Assembly: GCA_030612485.1 (NCBI GenBank)
Contig: JAUWNS010000157.1
Coordinates: 1-5,533, forward strand
Length of the DNA: 5,533 nt
From: Candidatus Bipolaricaulota bacterium
GTDB lineage: Bacteria > Bipolaricaulota > Bipolaricaulia > UBA7950 > UBA9294
Direction of reading: 5' to 3'
Shown: positions 1 through 5,370 of the stretch, one piece after another
Layout: every line of letters starts with the position of its first letter
How positions within the stretch are numbered: the first letter of the stretch is position 1
Position numbers and translations under genes: made by a program
The notes under the pieces: model-generated
Told to the model about the DNA's origin: nothing
The model's database searches: none
Seen by the model: only the letters and a program-made list of their open reading frames with translations

Positions 1-614
1 ACGGACGGCCGATCCACGTGGTCTCAAGCGGGGTCGATGTTGATCGCTTCCGTTATGATGAAGAGAAGCGGGATTCTTTCCGGCGTGAGTACGGCCTCGA
101 TCGCCCCACGGTTCTCTGCACGGGACAGGTGATCCCCCGTAAGGGTGTCGAGGATTTTTTCGCCGTTGCTCGCCTTCTCCCGAGCGTCTCGTTCATCTTG
201 GTTGGGGCGAGGGTCAATCGACTTCTCTTCTACAGTCCTCGCTTCGAGCGCCTCCTCAAGCATCGTCCAAAGAACGTCCGCTTCACCGGATTCATCAATG
301 ATGTTGGTGCAGCCTACAGCGGGTCTGATATTTTCCTCTTCCCCTCCCACGGGGAGTCGCTCGGACTGGTGATCCTGGAGGCCGCCGCGACCGGTCTCCC
401 CCTTGTCGTACGCCGCCTTCCAATCTACCGTGGGTGGCTCCACGAGGGAACGGATTGTGCGATGGGGGAGACGCCCGAGGAGTTTGCCACCGCTATCAGT
501 GCGCTGTTAGATAGCCGGGAAAGCAGGAACCGTGGAGGATCCTACGTCGTGCAGGGGCACTCGCTGTCCCAAGTTGGAGAAGACCTCCTCGCTGCCTACC
601 GGGAGATCCTGTGA
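1..614 (+). CDS. GT4-family glycosyltransferase, C-terminal part (5' truncated by window edge)
   Basis: The reading frame is open from base 3 and enters the window in the middle of the protein. The GTG at 18 is not the start: the residues before it (GRPIH) run into VVSSGVDVDRF, the usual 'v-NGVD-F' segment that opens the C-terminal Rossmann domain of GT-B glycosyltransferases. Next come a strand with GQVIPRKGVEDF (nucleotide-sugar phosphate region), VRFTGFINDV, DIFLFPSHGES, and the EX7E motif with glutamates encoded at 354-356 and 378-380. These are hallmarks of family GT4, retaining enzymes that move a sugar from a nucleotide donor to a lipid, glycan or small acceptor on the cytoplasmic side of the membrane. 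The closing segment (ALPLVVRRLPIYRGWL-like) resembles GT4 enzymes of glycolipid and exopolysaccharide loci. The acceptor-binding N-terminal domain is outside the window, so the acceptor cannot be inferred. The stop TGA (612-614) overlaps the next start codon, implying translational coupling. Confidence 0.93.
   Translation, partial: GRPIHVVSSGVDVDRFRYDEEKRDSFRREYGLDRPTVLCTGQVIPRKGVEDFFAVARLLPSVSFILVGARVNRLLFYSPRFERLLKHRPKNVRFTGFINDVGAAYSGSDIFLFPSHGESLGLVILEAAATGLPLVVRRLPIYRGWLHEGTDCAMGETPEEFATAISALLDSRESRNRGGSYVVQGHSLSQVGEDLLAAYREIL
601..605 (+). promoter_or_regulatory. Shine-Dalgarno of the 614 gene, inside the upstream coding region
   Basis: GGGAG lies 8 nt before ATG 614 and 5 nt before an in-frame GTG at 611. 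The spacing fits the ATG better, so I place the start at 614; starting at GTG would add only one residue and give a 4-base overlap. Lying inside the last codons of the glycosyltransferase, this site fits coupled translation. Confidence 0.6.
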
Positions 615-2257
615 TGCACCGAAGGATCCTCGTCATCGGTCTAGATGGAGCGGGATTTCCGCTAATCGATCCGTGGCTTAAGGATGGTAAGCTCCCGCAC
701 CTGGCACGACTCTTCGAAAACGGAACACATGGAACGTTACAGAGTACTATCCCCCCGCTGACCGGGCCGGCGTGGGCAAGCTTCCAAACCGGGGTCAACC
801 CCGGGAAGCACGGAATCTCCGGATGGACAAAACCCCGGCAAGGGAGTTATTCCATCTCGGTTGTCAACGGGGATGACATCCCCTATCCCACCGTGTGGGA
901 GATTGCAAGTGAGAACGGGAGAAAGGTATTGAGTATCGGGCTCCCCTTGAGCTACCCGCCTCGAAAGGTCAACGGGGTGATTATCCCTGGGATGTTGACC
1001 CCGGAGAGCGACCCCACACCGACCTCCCCTCCGGAGACCTACGCCGAGCTTCGTCGCGTTGCGCCAGATTACCGTTTTTTTCCGGAGTGCGCCCACCGAT
1101 TCACCACAAAAGCGAAGACGACGGAGCTCCTGACGAGCGTAAAGGGACGGGCGGAAGCGGCGAAGCATTTCCTGCGCCGAACCGACTGGGATCTGGCGAT
1201 GCTCCACTTTCAGGCAACCGACAAGGTTCAGCATGATCTCTGGGGCGTCGAGAAGAACGGGTTCGATCCCCTCCTCACCGTCTTCCAGGAGGTCGATCGA
1301 CAGGTTGGGGAATTAGTCGAGATTGCACAGGCGATGGAGGCGAGTGTACTACTCCTCTCCGATCACGGGATGGGTCCGGAGGAGTACACCTTCTCGATCA
1401 ACACCTGGCTCCTTCGGTCAGGGTACCTCCACCTAAAAAGAGGATCGGCCACCCGCTTCAAACGCATCGCTTTCCGTCTCGGGTTCACACAAAAGCGCCT
1501 TATGCGCCTTGGCATCCTCCTTTACCCCCTCGCCTATAGGCTAGGGCTCGTCCGCTCGTTCTTCGATACAGTAGGCGAAGGCTGGCTCGCGCGTGCGATC
1601 TCCGCCCTCTTCCTCTCCCTTGACGATATCGATTGGTCGCGAACACGCGCCTATTCCCACGCCGATATCGGGCACATCCGCCTGAACCTGCGCGGGCGTG
1701 AGCCTGAGGGGATCGTCACTGAAAGCGAGAAGGGTCGGCTGACCGACGAACTGATCGAGAGGCTACGGACAGTTGTGAACCCGCATAGCAAGGAGCCTCT
1801 GCTAGGTCAAGCTTTCCGCAGCGAGGAGATCTACCATGGGGAGCGGCTCGACCAGGCCCCCGATATCCTCTTCCTTCCGCTGGACCTACGCACAGTAGGT
1901 AGCGGAGCATCGGGGTTCTACTCCAACAGGCTCTTCGATCGCCCTCTCCTCCGCGCGCACCACCGCATGGAGGGGATACTTATCGCCGTTGGGGACCCCT
2001 TCAACCGTAATCACATTCTGCGTGGAGCAACCCTTACCGACCTCGCTGCGAATCTCCTTTACCTCATAGATTGCCCGATCCCTACCTATATGGACGGGAG
2101 GATTTGGGAGGAGGCGTTCACCGAACAGTGGGCAGGGCAAGCCCCACAATGGATCGAGCGGGAACCATTCCGGAGAGACCCGGCTAATCGAGAGGAGAGC
2201 GGAGCAGAGGATGAGGAGCTGCGGCAACGCCTGAAGCAGCTCGGATATCTCAGCTAG
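614..2257 (+). CDS. Alkaline-phosphatase-superfamily protein (type I phosphodiesterase/nucleotide pyrophosphatase-like)
   Basis: This 547-residue protein belongs to the AlkP superfamily and resembles the predicted phosphodiesterases of COG3379, metal-dependent enzymes that hydrolyse phosphate mono- or diesters. Counting from ATG 614, the expected metal-site residues are visible: D11 in VIGLDGAG, the probable nucleophile T50 in PPLTGPAW, D203 and H207 in ATDKVQHDLW, D250-H251 in LLSDHGMGP, and one of H349/H354 in SHADIGHIRLN. The family signature GREPEGIV follows at 361-368. About 90 residues between the SDHG motif and H349 are basic and hydrophobic and probably form a cap over the active site that sets the substrate. 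There is no signal peptide and no clear membrane anchor, so the protein is predicted to be cytoplasmic. Its start overlaps the stop of the glycosyltransferase by one base, so both are probably made from one transcript. Such proteins often lie next to glycosyltransferases, but their natural substrates are generally unknown. The family call is firm; the substrate is not. Confidence 0.9.
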   Translation: MHRRILVIGLDGAGFPLIDPWLKDGKLPHLARLFENGTHGTLQSTIPPLTGPAWASFQTGVNPGKHGISGWTKPRQGSYSISVVNGDDIPYPTVWEIASENGRKVLSIGLPLSYPPRKVNGVIIPGMLTPESDPTPTSPPETYAELRRVAPDYRFFPECAHRFTTKAKTTELLTSVKGRAEAAKHFLRRTDWDLAMLHFQATDKVQHDLWGVEKNGFDPLLTVFQEVDRQVGELVEIAQAMEASVLLLSDHGMGPEEYTFSINTWLLRSGYLHLKRGSATRFKRIAFRLGFTQKRLMRLGILLYPLAYRLGLVRSFFDTVGEGWLARAISALFLSLDDIDWSRTRAYSHADIGHIRLNLRGREPEGIVTESEKGRLTDELIERLRTVVNPHSKEPLLGQAFRSEEIYHGERLDQAPDILFLPLDLRTVGSGASGFYSNRLFDRPLLRAHHRMEGILIAVGDPFNRNHILRGATLTDLAANLLYLIDCPIPTYMDGRIWEEAFTEQWAGQAPQWIEREPFRRDPANREESGAEDEELRQRLKQLGYLS

Positions 2258-2259
2258 AC

Positions 2260-2289
2260 TTGAACCATCTATGAATCCCATGCTAGTAT
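2260..2289 (+). promoter_or_regulatory. Sigma70-type promoter with extended -10, predicted to give a leaderless mRNA
   Basis: TTGAAC (2260-2265, 5 of 6 to the -35 consensus) is followed after 18 bp by TAGTAT (2284-2289, 5 of 6 to TATAAT). A TG at 2281-2282 makes this an extended -10. Transcription should begin about 6-7 nt after the -10 box, at or next to the A of ATG 2296. There is no Shine-Dalgarno between the box and the ATG, which fits leaderless initiation. The promoter begins 2 bases after the stop of the preceding gene, so the membrane protein can be transcribed separately from the glycosyltransferase/AlkP pair. The call is by consensus match and position only. Confidence 0.6.
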
Positions 2290-2295
2290 TCCTTC

Positions 2296-3336
2296 ATGAA
2301 TAAACCAGGTAGGAAGAGGCTGAGCTCTGTGCTCTCCATCGCAGCCGGACTCGTTTTGCTTGGTATTGTTCTTTACTACGTTGGCTGGCGTAGCATCCTT
2401 GCGCAGGTACACGCCCTGGGGGCCGTAGGGATCATTGCAGTAATCGGAAACGTGTTGCTCACCGCGCTCACCTGGATCGTGAGTTGGTGGATCATCCTCA
2501 TCTCCTACGGGATTAAACTCCCTCTTCGGCGCATCGTTGGGGCACGATTGAGCGGGTTCGCAGTCAGCTACGTCACTCCTACGCTCTACTTCGGCGGGGA
2601 GCCAGTGCGTGCGCTGATGGTGGCCAGCCAAACTTCGGCTCCTACCACTCGCATCTTTGCCACCGTTGTGGTTGACCGATTCCTAGGGGCCTTAAGCCTG
2701 ATCGCGTTCATCTTTATTGGGGTTTTCTATGCTCTTGTATCCCCGCAAGTCGCAATGGGCGAGAGACGTGTCGTCGTTATCGGAGTCGCCTTCATCGCGT
2801 TCTGGATCGTAATTGGCCTCATAAACTTCGCCGGCAACTACAAGTGGATAAGCCGATTGATCCGCCTGCTGAGACACCCGTTTCACCGCTGGCGTAATGG
2901 GATCGAACGTGCTGCGAATCATGTCGCTGAGACCGAGGATGAGATCTACGAGGCGTTCACCCGCCACTGGAAGGGTACACTCCTTGCCTTCCTGGTCCAG
3001 CTTCTGTCAAACTTCCTCGTATACATGCGGCCGCAGGTTTTCTTTCACTTCTCATCCAATCAGACGTTCGACTTCACCCAGCTCTCACTCTTATTCACTC
3101 TCAACATCATGCTCTCTTTCTTCCTGTGGATCACCCCCGGTGGATTGGGAACCGGCGAGGCCGGCTTGATCGGTATCTTCAAGCTAGTCGGGGTGAGGAA
3201 AGAGGGGGCAGTCGCCTTCTCACTTATGTTCAAGCTCGTTGAGTTCATCATTGTAGGGATTGGCCTGGTCTACCTATTCAATAAGGGGATTAGCCGAATG
3301 GCCCACCGCTTTAAGGAGCGAACCCATCGGCATTGA
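2296..3336 (+). CDS. UPF0104 / lysylphosphatidylglycerol-synthase-TM (flippase-like) integral membrane protein
   Basis: This 346-residue protein has a short basic N-terminus (NKPGRKR) and about seven or eight hydrophobic segments, near residues 12-30, 43-70, 78-95, 122-150, 158-180, 228-250, 262-282 and 290-328. Two family motifs are clear: GGEPVR at 100-105 and PGGLGTGE at 281-288, both typical of the PF03706 (LPG synthase TM) / TIGR00374 proteins such as YbhN and AglD. Its length is normal for the stand-alone membrane domain. No aminoacyl-transferase (MprF C-terminal) domain follows, so it is not a full LPG synthase. Members are often called flippase-like and sit near glycolipid or glycan genes; biochemical roles are mostly unproven. 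With the GT4 and AlkP genes upstream, a role in handling a lipid-linked sugar is a reasonable inference. A stop (TAG 2284) lies just upstream in frame, so ATG 2296 is the earliest start. GTG 2329, preceded by AGGAAGAGG at 2311-2319, is a possible alternative but would lose the basic N-terminus that should orient the first helix. Confidence 0.88.
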   Translation: MNKPGRKRLSSVLSIAAGLVLLGIVLYYVGWRSILAQVHALGAVGIIAVIGNVLLTALTWIVSWWIILISYGIKLPLRRIVGARLSGFAVSYVTPTLYFGGEPVRALMVASQTSAPTTRIFATVVVDRFLGALSLIAFIFIGVFYALVSPQVAMGERRVVVIGVAFIAFWIVIGLINFAGNYKWISRLIRLLRHPFHRWRNGIERAANHVAETEDEIYEAFTRHWKGTLLAFLVQLLSNFLVYMRPQVFFHFSSNQTFDFTQLSLLFTLNIMLSFFLWITPGGLGTGEAGLIGIFKLVGVRKEGAVAFSLMFKLVEFIIVGIGLVYLFNKGISRMAHRFKERTHRH

Positions 3337-3356
3337 CGTCGGGGTAAGACGAATTT

Positions 3357-3373
3357 GGTTCCTTGTCGTTTCG
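3357..3373 (+). repeat. Outer inverted repeat, left copy
   Basis: GGTTCCTTGTCGTTTCG matches the reverse complement of 3744-3760 at 15 of 17 positions. The mismatches are at 3359 and 3362. It is followed at once by a small CCTGC/GCAGG palindrome (3374-3389). Confidence 0.6.
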
Positions 3374-3389
3374 CCTGCCTGCAAGCAGG
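3374..3389. repeat. Short palindrome CCTGC-N6-GCAGG
   Basis: CCTGC (3374-3378) pairs with GCAGG (3385-3389) around CTGCAA. An alternative fold pairs 3378-3382 with 3385-3389 around AA. It abuts the outer left inverted repeat and may be part of the element end. It lies 38 bp after the membrane-protein stop, but no T-run follows, so it does not look like an intrinsic terminator. Confidence 0.4.
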
Positions 3390-3431
3390 AGTGGACAGTG
3401 ACTTCTGATGTCGGTTAGCACGGGATGGATG

Positions 3432-3452
3432 CCGGTTGCGAAGCAAGACCGG
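3432..3452. repeat. Stable hairpin between the left repeat arms
   Basis: CCGGT (3432-3436) pairs with ACCGG (3448-3452). An inner TGC (3437-3439) pairs with GCA (3443-3445) around the loop GAA, leaving an AG bulge. A further outer pairing, TTCTGA (3403-3408) with TCAGAA (3456-3461), could enclose it, making a structured stretch of about 60 bases. No T-run follows, so it is not an obvious terminator. I do not recognise an RNA family. Confidence 0.45.
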
Positions 3453-3465
3453 AGGTCAGAAAGAA

Positions 3466-3498
3466 TTCACCACGAAGAGCACGAAGGACACGAAGAAT
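3466..3498 (+). repeat. Inner inverted repeat, left arm: three 9-bp CACGAAGnn units
   Basis: After TTCAC come three tandem 9-bp units: CACGAAGAG (3471-3479), CACGAAGGA (3480-3488) and CACGAAGAA (3489-3497). The 12 bases TTCACCACGAAG (3466-3477) are the exact complement of 3673-3684, and CACGAAGGACACGAA (3480-3494) is the exact complement of 3665-3679. As 9 is divisible by 3, each frame reads a short periodic peptide (for example HEEHEGHEE), which makes spurious ORFs. Confidence 0.75.
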
Positions 3499-3504
3499 GG
3501 CATT

Positions 3505-3657
3505 CGGTTCAAGCTGCAGCATCCGCAACCGGTGGAGTACAAAGGCGTGCGCCTGGACTGCGGCTATCGCGTGGACTTGCTGGTAGAAGACAAGCTCATC
3601 ATACTCCTGATGAACTTCAATGTCACCAAGCTTAAGAGCGGGATCAAACGCTTCATC
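3505..3657 (+). pseudogene. GxxExxY-family (PD-(D/E)XK nuclease-like) gene remnant with two deletions
   Basis: Translation here gives RFKLQHPQPVEYKGVRLD, GYRVDLLVEDKLII, then LLMNFNVTKLKSGIKRFI. This matches the second half of small GxxExxY proteins (PF13366, about 125-135 residues), which read roughly 'plpv-YKG..l..gyRiDllVed-viiElK...Q...Y...GLLiNFnv..lk-GikR'. Two blocks are missing. The N-terminal half with the GxxExxY signature is replaced by the CACGAAG repeat arm. The stretch between LII and LMNFN, which should carry the ElK catalytic motif and the Q...Y helix (about 30-35 residues), is cut out without changing frame. The surrounding frame is open from about 3436 to TGA 3718-3720, but there is no plausible start codon or ribosome site before the homologous part. 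A working nuclease is therefore very unlikely. What the intact family does in the cell is not established. Confidence 0.7.
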
Positions 3658-3661
3658 CTCC

Positions 3662-3684
3662 TCGTTCGTGTCCTTCGTGGTGAA
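3662..3684 (-). repeat. Inner inverted repeat, right arm: two CACGAAGnn-type units
   Basis: Read on the minus strand this is TTCAC followed by CACGAAGGA (3671-3679) and CACGAACGA (3662-3670). It faces the three-unit left arm at 3466-3498 across the GxxExxY remnant. The arms differ in unit number (three against two), as expected from slippage among tandem units. Confidence 0.7.
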
Positions 3685-3743
3685 ACAATTCTATGCCTTC
3701 GCGAGAGTCTTGGTACCTGACCCCTTCTCTTTAGTTACCTACT

Positions 3744-3760
3744 CGAAACGACAAAGAGCC
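3744..3760 (-). repeat. Outer inverted repeat, right copy
   Basis: CGAAACGACAAAGAGCC is the inverted partner of 3357-3373: 15 of 17 match, including 11 contiguous bases at 3744-3754. It ends 40 bp before the TATAAT of the kinase gene. Confidence 0.6.
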
Positions 3761-3777
3761 CATAAATCAGTGATCCC

Positions 3778-3806
3778 TTCTATCCCTCCTCCAATCACGG
3801 TATAAT
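3778..3806 (+). promoter_or_regulatory. Promoter of the ATP-cone kinase gene, perfect TATAAT close to the ATG
   Basis: TATAAT at 3801-3806 matches the -10 consensus exactly. The best -35 at 17-bp spacing is TTCTAT (3778-3783), which is weak, and there is no extended -10 TG. Transcription should start near 3813, leaving about 3 nt before ATG 3816. No Shine-Dalgarno fits in that space, so the mRNA should be leaderless or nearly so, like that of the 2296 gene. Confidence 0.6.
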
Positions 3807-3815
3807 CCTGAGACT

Positions 3816-5303
3816 ATGGCCGTCGTGAACGAGATCGGTAAGGTGATGAAGCGGAACCATGCCCTGGTGACGTTCGATCAAGAACGGATCGTGCGAGCGA
3901 TACGGCGTGCAGCTGACTCCAACGGTGGATTCGAACAGGACTACCAGAAGGATATCAATGAGCGAATCTTCGCTGCTGGAGGAACAGATGAGGGGATCGC
4001 TCGTTTCCTTTCCGATCTCGTGGTGGTCGTCTTGAACGGGGATCCCCATCACGGTGTCTCAAACTTTCCCCCCACGGTGGAGGATGTTCAAGATGCCGTC
4101 CTTCACGTGCTGCGGAGCACGGGGTTCACCCGCACGGCCGATGCCTATACCTGCTTTCGCTGGGGGCACCACTGGGTGCGTCAGGGAGCGATCACCGAGG
4201 AACAGTTCGTACGCAATGGTTATCCACCTAAACAGATGGACCCTCTGATCGAGTGGAACCGCGCCCACGGGTGCGATACGGTCGAGGGGCTGAATGAGGT
4301 CGTGCGTCGCGGCAAGATCAAGCAGCTCATCGATGATGCGCTCTCCGCCTATGAAGGATCTCTCGATGAGGCTGCTGCAAAGGTGATAGCACGGATCGAG
4401 GCCGGGGACGAGATCAAGATGATCTGGGTGAGCGGGCCTTCGTCCTCGGGGAAGACGACCTCCACGGTTAAGTTGACGCAACGGCTGCAAGAACAGGGGT
4501 TGCGTTTCCTCATGCTCAACCTCGATGACTACTTCTGGCCGCTGATCGAGCACCCGACCGACTGGATCAACGATCGGAACTACGAGACGCCAGAGGCACT
4601 TGACATCCAGCTGCTGAACACACACCTGCGTGCCCTCCTTGCCGGAGAGACGATCGACAAGCCGATCTATAGCTTCAAGGAGGGACGGCGGGCTGGAACA
4701 AAGCGGGTGCACCGCGATCCCGACCAGATCCTGCTCCTAGACTGCTTGCACGGATTCTATCCACCGATGATAGAGGGGATCGACTCTTCTGCGATCTTCC
4801 GCTTGTACATCGAGGCGATGAATCCACTCTACGAGATCGAGGTGATGGAACCGCTTTACGATATGGTGTGGACTGGGCGGCACCTGACCAGATTCGAGGA
4901 CGTTCGTCTCCTGCGCCGGATGCTGCGGGATGTCAAGCACCGCAACCACCCGCCGCTGTCGACCCTCCTCCACTGGCGCTATGTCCGTGCCGGCGAACTG
5001 TTTTCGATCATCCCATTGAAAGGGCTTGCCGATCACGTCTTGAACGGGGGGATGCCGTTCGACCTCCCCGCGTTGAAACCGTTCTTCTCTGACGAGGAGA
5101 GAATCTGGCCGAAGCGCAATGACCTCGATCAGTACGCGACGTTCATCGATGCCCGCATCCGCTACCAACGGATCGAGAAACTATTCATGGCGGTAGAGGG
5201 GCTCTCGCTTGAGCAGGTGAACGACCTTGCCTTCATCCCGGGCGATGCAGTGGTGCGAGAGTTCATCGGCGGGAGCACGGTCAAGATTCCACACAACGAG
5301 TGA
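3816..5303 (+). CDS. ATP-cone domain fused to uridine-kinase-like nucleoside kinase
   Basis: The 495-residue protein has two parts. Residues about 9-115 form an ATP-cone: VMKRNHALVTFD (KR at 12-13, FD at 20-21), then ERIVRAI, and later TVEDVQDAV followed by a helix ending ADAYTCFR. This domain normally senses ATP/dATP in ribonucleotide reductases and NrdR. A linker (about 115-200) includes LNEVVRRGKIKQLIDDA, like the segment before the P-loop in TGS-containing nucleoside kinases. The kinase follows: Walker A GPSSSGKTT (207-215, K213), LNLDDYF (D237-D238), the substrate region ending in KPIYSFKEGRR, RD and HR at 371-376, and STLLHWRYVRAGE (W387). These match the COG0572 uridine/nucleoside kinase branch, which phosphorylates nucleosides with NTP. 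A usual 'EGiHgL' site reads D309-C310-LHG here, so the substrate site may differ. The protein should be cytosolic and act in nucleotide salvage, possibly under allosteric nucleotide control (inference). The start rests on the ATP-cone beginning at residue 9 and on the promoter next to the ATG. Phosphoribulokinase is a less likely alternative. Confidence 0.87.
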   Translation: MAVVNEIGKVMKRNHALVTFDQERIVRAIRRAADSNGGFEQDYQKDINERIFAAGGTDEGIARFLSDLVVVVLNGDPHHGVSNFPPTVEDVQDAVLHVLRSTGFTRTADAYTCFRWGHHWVRQGAITEEQFVRNGYPPKQMDPLIEWNRAHGCDTVEGLNEVVRRGKIKQLIDDALSAYEGSLDEAAAKVIARIEAGDEIKMIWVSGPSSSGKTTSTVKLTQRLQEQGLRFLMLNLDDYFWPLIEHPTDWINDRNYETPEALDIQLLNTHLRALLAGETIDKPIYSFKEGRRAGTKRVHRDPDQILLLDCLHGFYPPMIEGIDSSAIFRLYIEAMNPLYEIEVMEPLYDMVWTGRHLTRFEDVRLLRRMLRDVKHRNHPPLSTLLHWRYVRAGELFSIIPLKGLADHVLNGGMPFDLPALKPFFSDEERIWPKRNDLDQYATFIDARIRYQRIEKLFMAVEGLSLEQVNDLAFIPGDAVVREFIGGSTVKIPHNE

Positions 5304-5317
5304 GCTAGTTCAGGCCG

Positions 5318-5338
5318 GGCGTTGCGCTGTTGCACGCC
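5318..5338. other. Imperfect hairpin between kinase and GTPase genes
   Basis: GGCGT (5318-5322) and GC (5324-5325) pair with GCACGCC (5332-5338), with T5323 bulged and a six-base loop. It lies 14 bp after the kinase stop. No T-run follows, so it is a poor intrinsic terminator; it might attenuate or protect a transcript, or mean nothing. TTGCGC (5322-5327) with TACCCT (5345-5350) at 17 bp could be a weak promoter for the next gene, but I would not rely on it. Confidence 0.3.
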
Positions 5339-5358
5339 TCCAGCTACCCTAATACCCG

Positions 5359-5366
5359 AAAGGAGG
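5359..5366 (+). promoter_or_regulatory. Strong Shine-Dalgarno AAAGGAGG before ATG 5371
   Basis: AAAGGAGG is almost fully complementary to the 16S anti-Shine-Dalgarno. It ends 4 nt before ATG 5371, a slightly short spacing. It fixes the start of the downstream GTPase gene and shows that this organism uses classical ribosome sites as well as leaderless starts. Confidence 0.85.
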
Positions 5367-5370
5367 AAGG

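Larger units (their letters stand above)
3357..3760. mobile_element. Putative degraded non-autonomous element bounded by 17-bp inverted repeats
   Basis: The 479 bp between the membrane-protein and kinase genes contain no convincing active gene. A 17-bp inverted repeat, 15 of 17 matching with 11 contiguous identical bases (TTGTCGTTTCG), bounds 404 bp: GGTTCCTTGTCGTTTCG at 3357-3373 and its complement at 3744-3760. Inside are a hairpin (3432-3452), a second inverted pair built from CACGAAGnn units, and a broken GxxExxY gene. The layout of repeats around a small decayed gene is what a miniature or decayed mobile element would give. I see no transposase and no obvious target-site duplication beside the outer repeats, so the true ends are uncertain. 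The element stops about 40 bp before the kinase promoter -10. The stretches 3337-3356 and 3761-3797 show nothing else recognisable. Confidence 0.5.

Noticed and set aside
737..1234. 165-codon open frame on the minus strand
   Set aside because: It is opposite the conserved AlkP-superfamily coding region and encodes nothing recognisable.
1886..2281. 131-codon minus-strand open frame reaching into the intergenic promoter region
   Set aside because: It mostly mirrors the C-terminus of the AlkP-like protein and has no start signals or family motifs.
2296..3336. Full lysylphosphatidylglycerol synthase (MprF)
   Set aside because: Only the membrane domain is present. The C-terminal aminoacyl-transferase domain is absent at this length.
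3337..3400. Intrinsic terminator after the membrane protein
   Set aside because: The only palindrome (3374-3389) has a short stem and no following T-run.
3408..3635. 75-residue + strand open frame reading HEEHEGHEE
   Set aside because: It is the 9-bp repeat read in another frame. It has no ribosome site, no recognisable domain, and its second half is out of frame with the GxxExxY homology.
3466..3684. CRISPR-like array from the repeated CACGAAG units
   Set aside because: Units are only 9 bp, directly tandem without spacers, and inverted across the middle. There are no cas genes.
4059..4712. 217-codon open frame on the minus strand
   Set aside because: It lies wholly opposite the well-supported kinase gene, has no recognisable motifs or ribosome site, and is explained by codon bias of the + strand gene.
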